Positions 40,013-40,037 of a stretch of 40,037 nt of DNA are shown here, piece by piece. The position numbers were made by a program, and so were the translations under genes. The DNA is from Caryophanales bacterium UBA743 (lineage in GTDB: Bacteria > Bacillota_I > Bacilli_A > RFN20 > CAG-826): NCBI GenBank assembly GCA_002297365.1, contig DBKT01000007.1, positions 1-40,037 of the forward strand. The letters run 5' to 3'. Under the pieces are notes generated by a model. It searched no databases. It saw nothing but the letters and a program-made list of their open reading frames with translations, and was not told where the DNA came from. Each line of letters starts with the position of its first letter. The first letter of the stretch is position 1.

Positions 40013-40037
40013 ATTACACAAACTTATTGTCACTCCC
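40013..40037 (-). repeat. Right terminal inverted repeat of the IS256 element
   Basis: Read on the minus strand it starts with GGGAGTGAC and ends with TTTGTGTAAT. It ends exactly at the last base of the window, so the outermost bases may be missing. Confidence 0.7.

Larger units (their letters stand above)
38661..40037 (-). mobile_element. IS256-family (Mutator-type) insertion sequence
   Basis: The element is about 1.38 kb, has one transposase gene and imperfect 25-base terminal inverted repeats (38661-38685 and 40013-40037; 20 of 25 positions match, including a shared TTTGTGTAAT at the inner end). The size and the TTTGTGTAA-type ends fit the IS256 family. The right repeat ends at the final base of the window, so a target duplication cannot be checked. 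Base composition is far richer in G+C than the surrounding chromosome (35 and 38 of 60 in two lines I counted, against 22-27 of 60 in host lines). Confidence 0.88.

Overview
The window looks like a piece of chromosome from a low-to-moderate GC member of the Firmicutes/Bacilli, probably an uncultured gut-type lineage close to Erysipelotrichia or the RF39-like 'Mollicutes'. Three lines of evidence support this. First, the gene order: yloU-fakA, recG-plsX-rnc-ftsY-ylxM-ffh, rpsP-khpA-rimM-trmD, rplS-lepB-rbgA-rnhB, dprA-topA-trmFO-xerC, rpsB-tsf-pyrH-frr-uppS-cdsA-dxr-rseP-polC. Second, it carries the Gram-positive replicase PolC. Third, TGA is used as an ordinary stop codon (for example ftsY, plsX, topA, trmFO, frr, polC), so the standard bacterial code applies and not the Mycoplasma code. 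The species is not identifiable from sequence reading alone.

Layout. Positions 1-2220 hold a yloU-fakA operon ending in a clear terminator. Positions 2320-4271 are an accessory insert: a secreted protein of unknown function that appears frameshifted at a T6 run, followed by a lipoprotein. Positions 4301-10677 carry recG, plsX, rnc, ftsY, ylxM and ffh (lipid synthesis, RNA processing and the SRP pathway). Positions 10674-12577 carry rpsP-khpA-rimM-trmD on the minus strand, inverted relative to the order I know from Bacillus. Positions 12787-16423 carry rplS, lepB, rbgA, rnhB and dprA. Positions 16544-20888 carry topA-trmFO-xerC with 4-base overlaps. Positions 21090-24330 carry rpsB-tsf and pyrH-frr. 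A minus-strand pair (a BspA-type LRR membrane protein and an aldo/keto reductase) sits at 24519-26298. Positions 26418-35344 hold the envelope/isoprenoid/replicase operon uppS-cdsA-dxr-rseP-polC. The right end is more open: tRNA-Pro, tag, a flavin reductase-like gene, tRNA-Arg, an unknown 4-TM protein, tRNA-Ala and an IS256-family insertion sequence.

How the genes work together. Most are growth housekeeping: translation (S16, L19, S2, EF-Ts, RRF, tRNA modification by TrmD/TrmFO, ribosome assembly by RimM and RbgA), protein export (Ffh, FtsY, LepB, RseP), membrane lipid and undecaprenyl synthesis (FakA, PlsX, CdsA, Dxr, UppS), and DNA metabolism (RecG, RNase HII, DprA, TopA, XerC, PolC, Tag). 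Genes often adjacent in relatives are absent from their usual places: no acpP between plsX and rnc, no smc between rnc and ftsY, no hslUV/codY after xerC, no proS before polC.

The most notable signals are: (i) repeated -10 boxes only 7-12 bases before start codons that lack a Shine-Dalgarno sequence, suggesting leaderless mRNAs; (ii) the frameshifted accessory gene; (iii) the clean inversion of the rpsP-trmD block; (iv) palindromes over promoters and start codons (plsX, tag, rpsB); and (v) a GC-rich IS256 element whose right inverted repeat ends exactly at the last base of the window. I found no CRISPR array, prophage or recognisable defence system.
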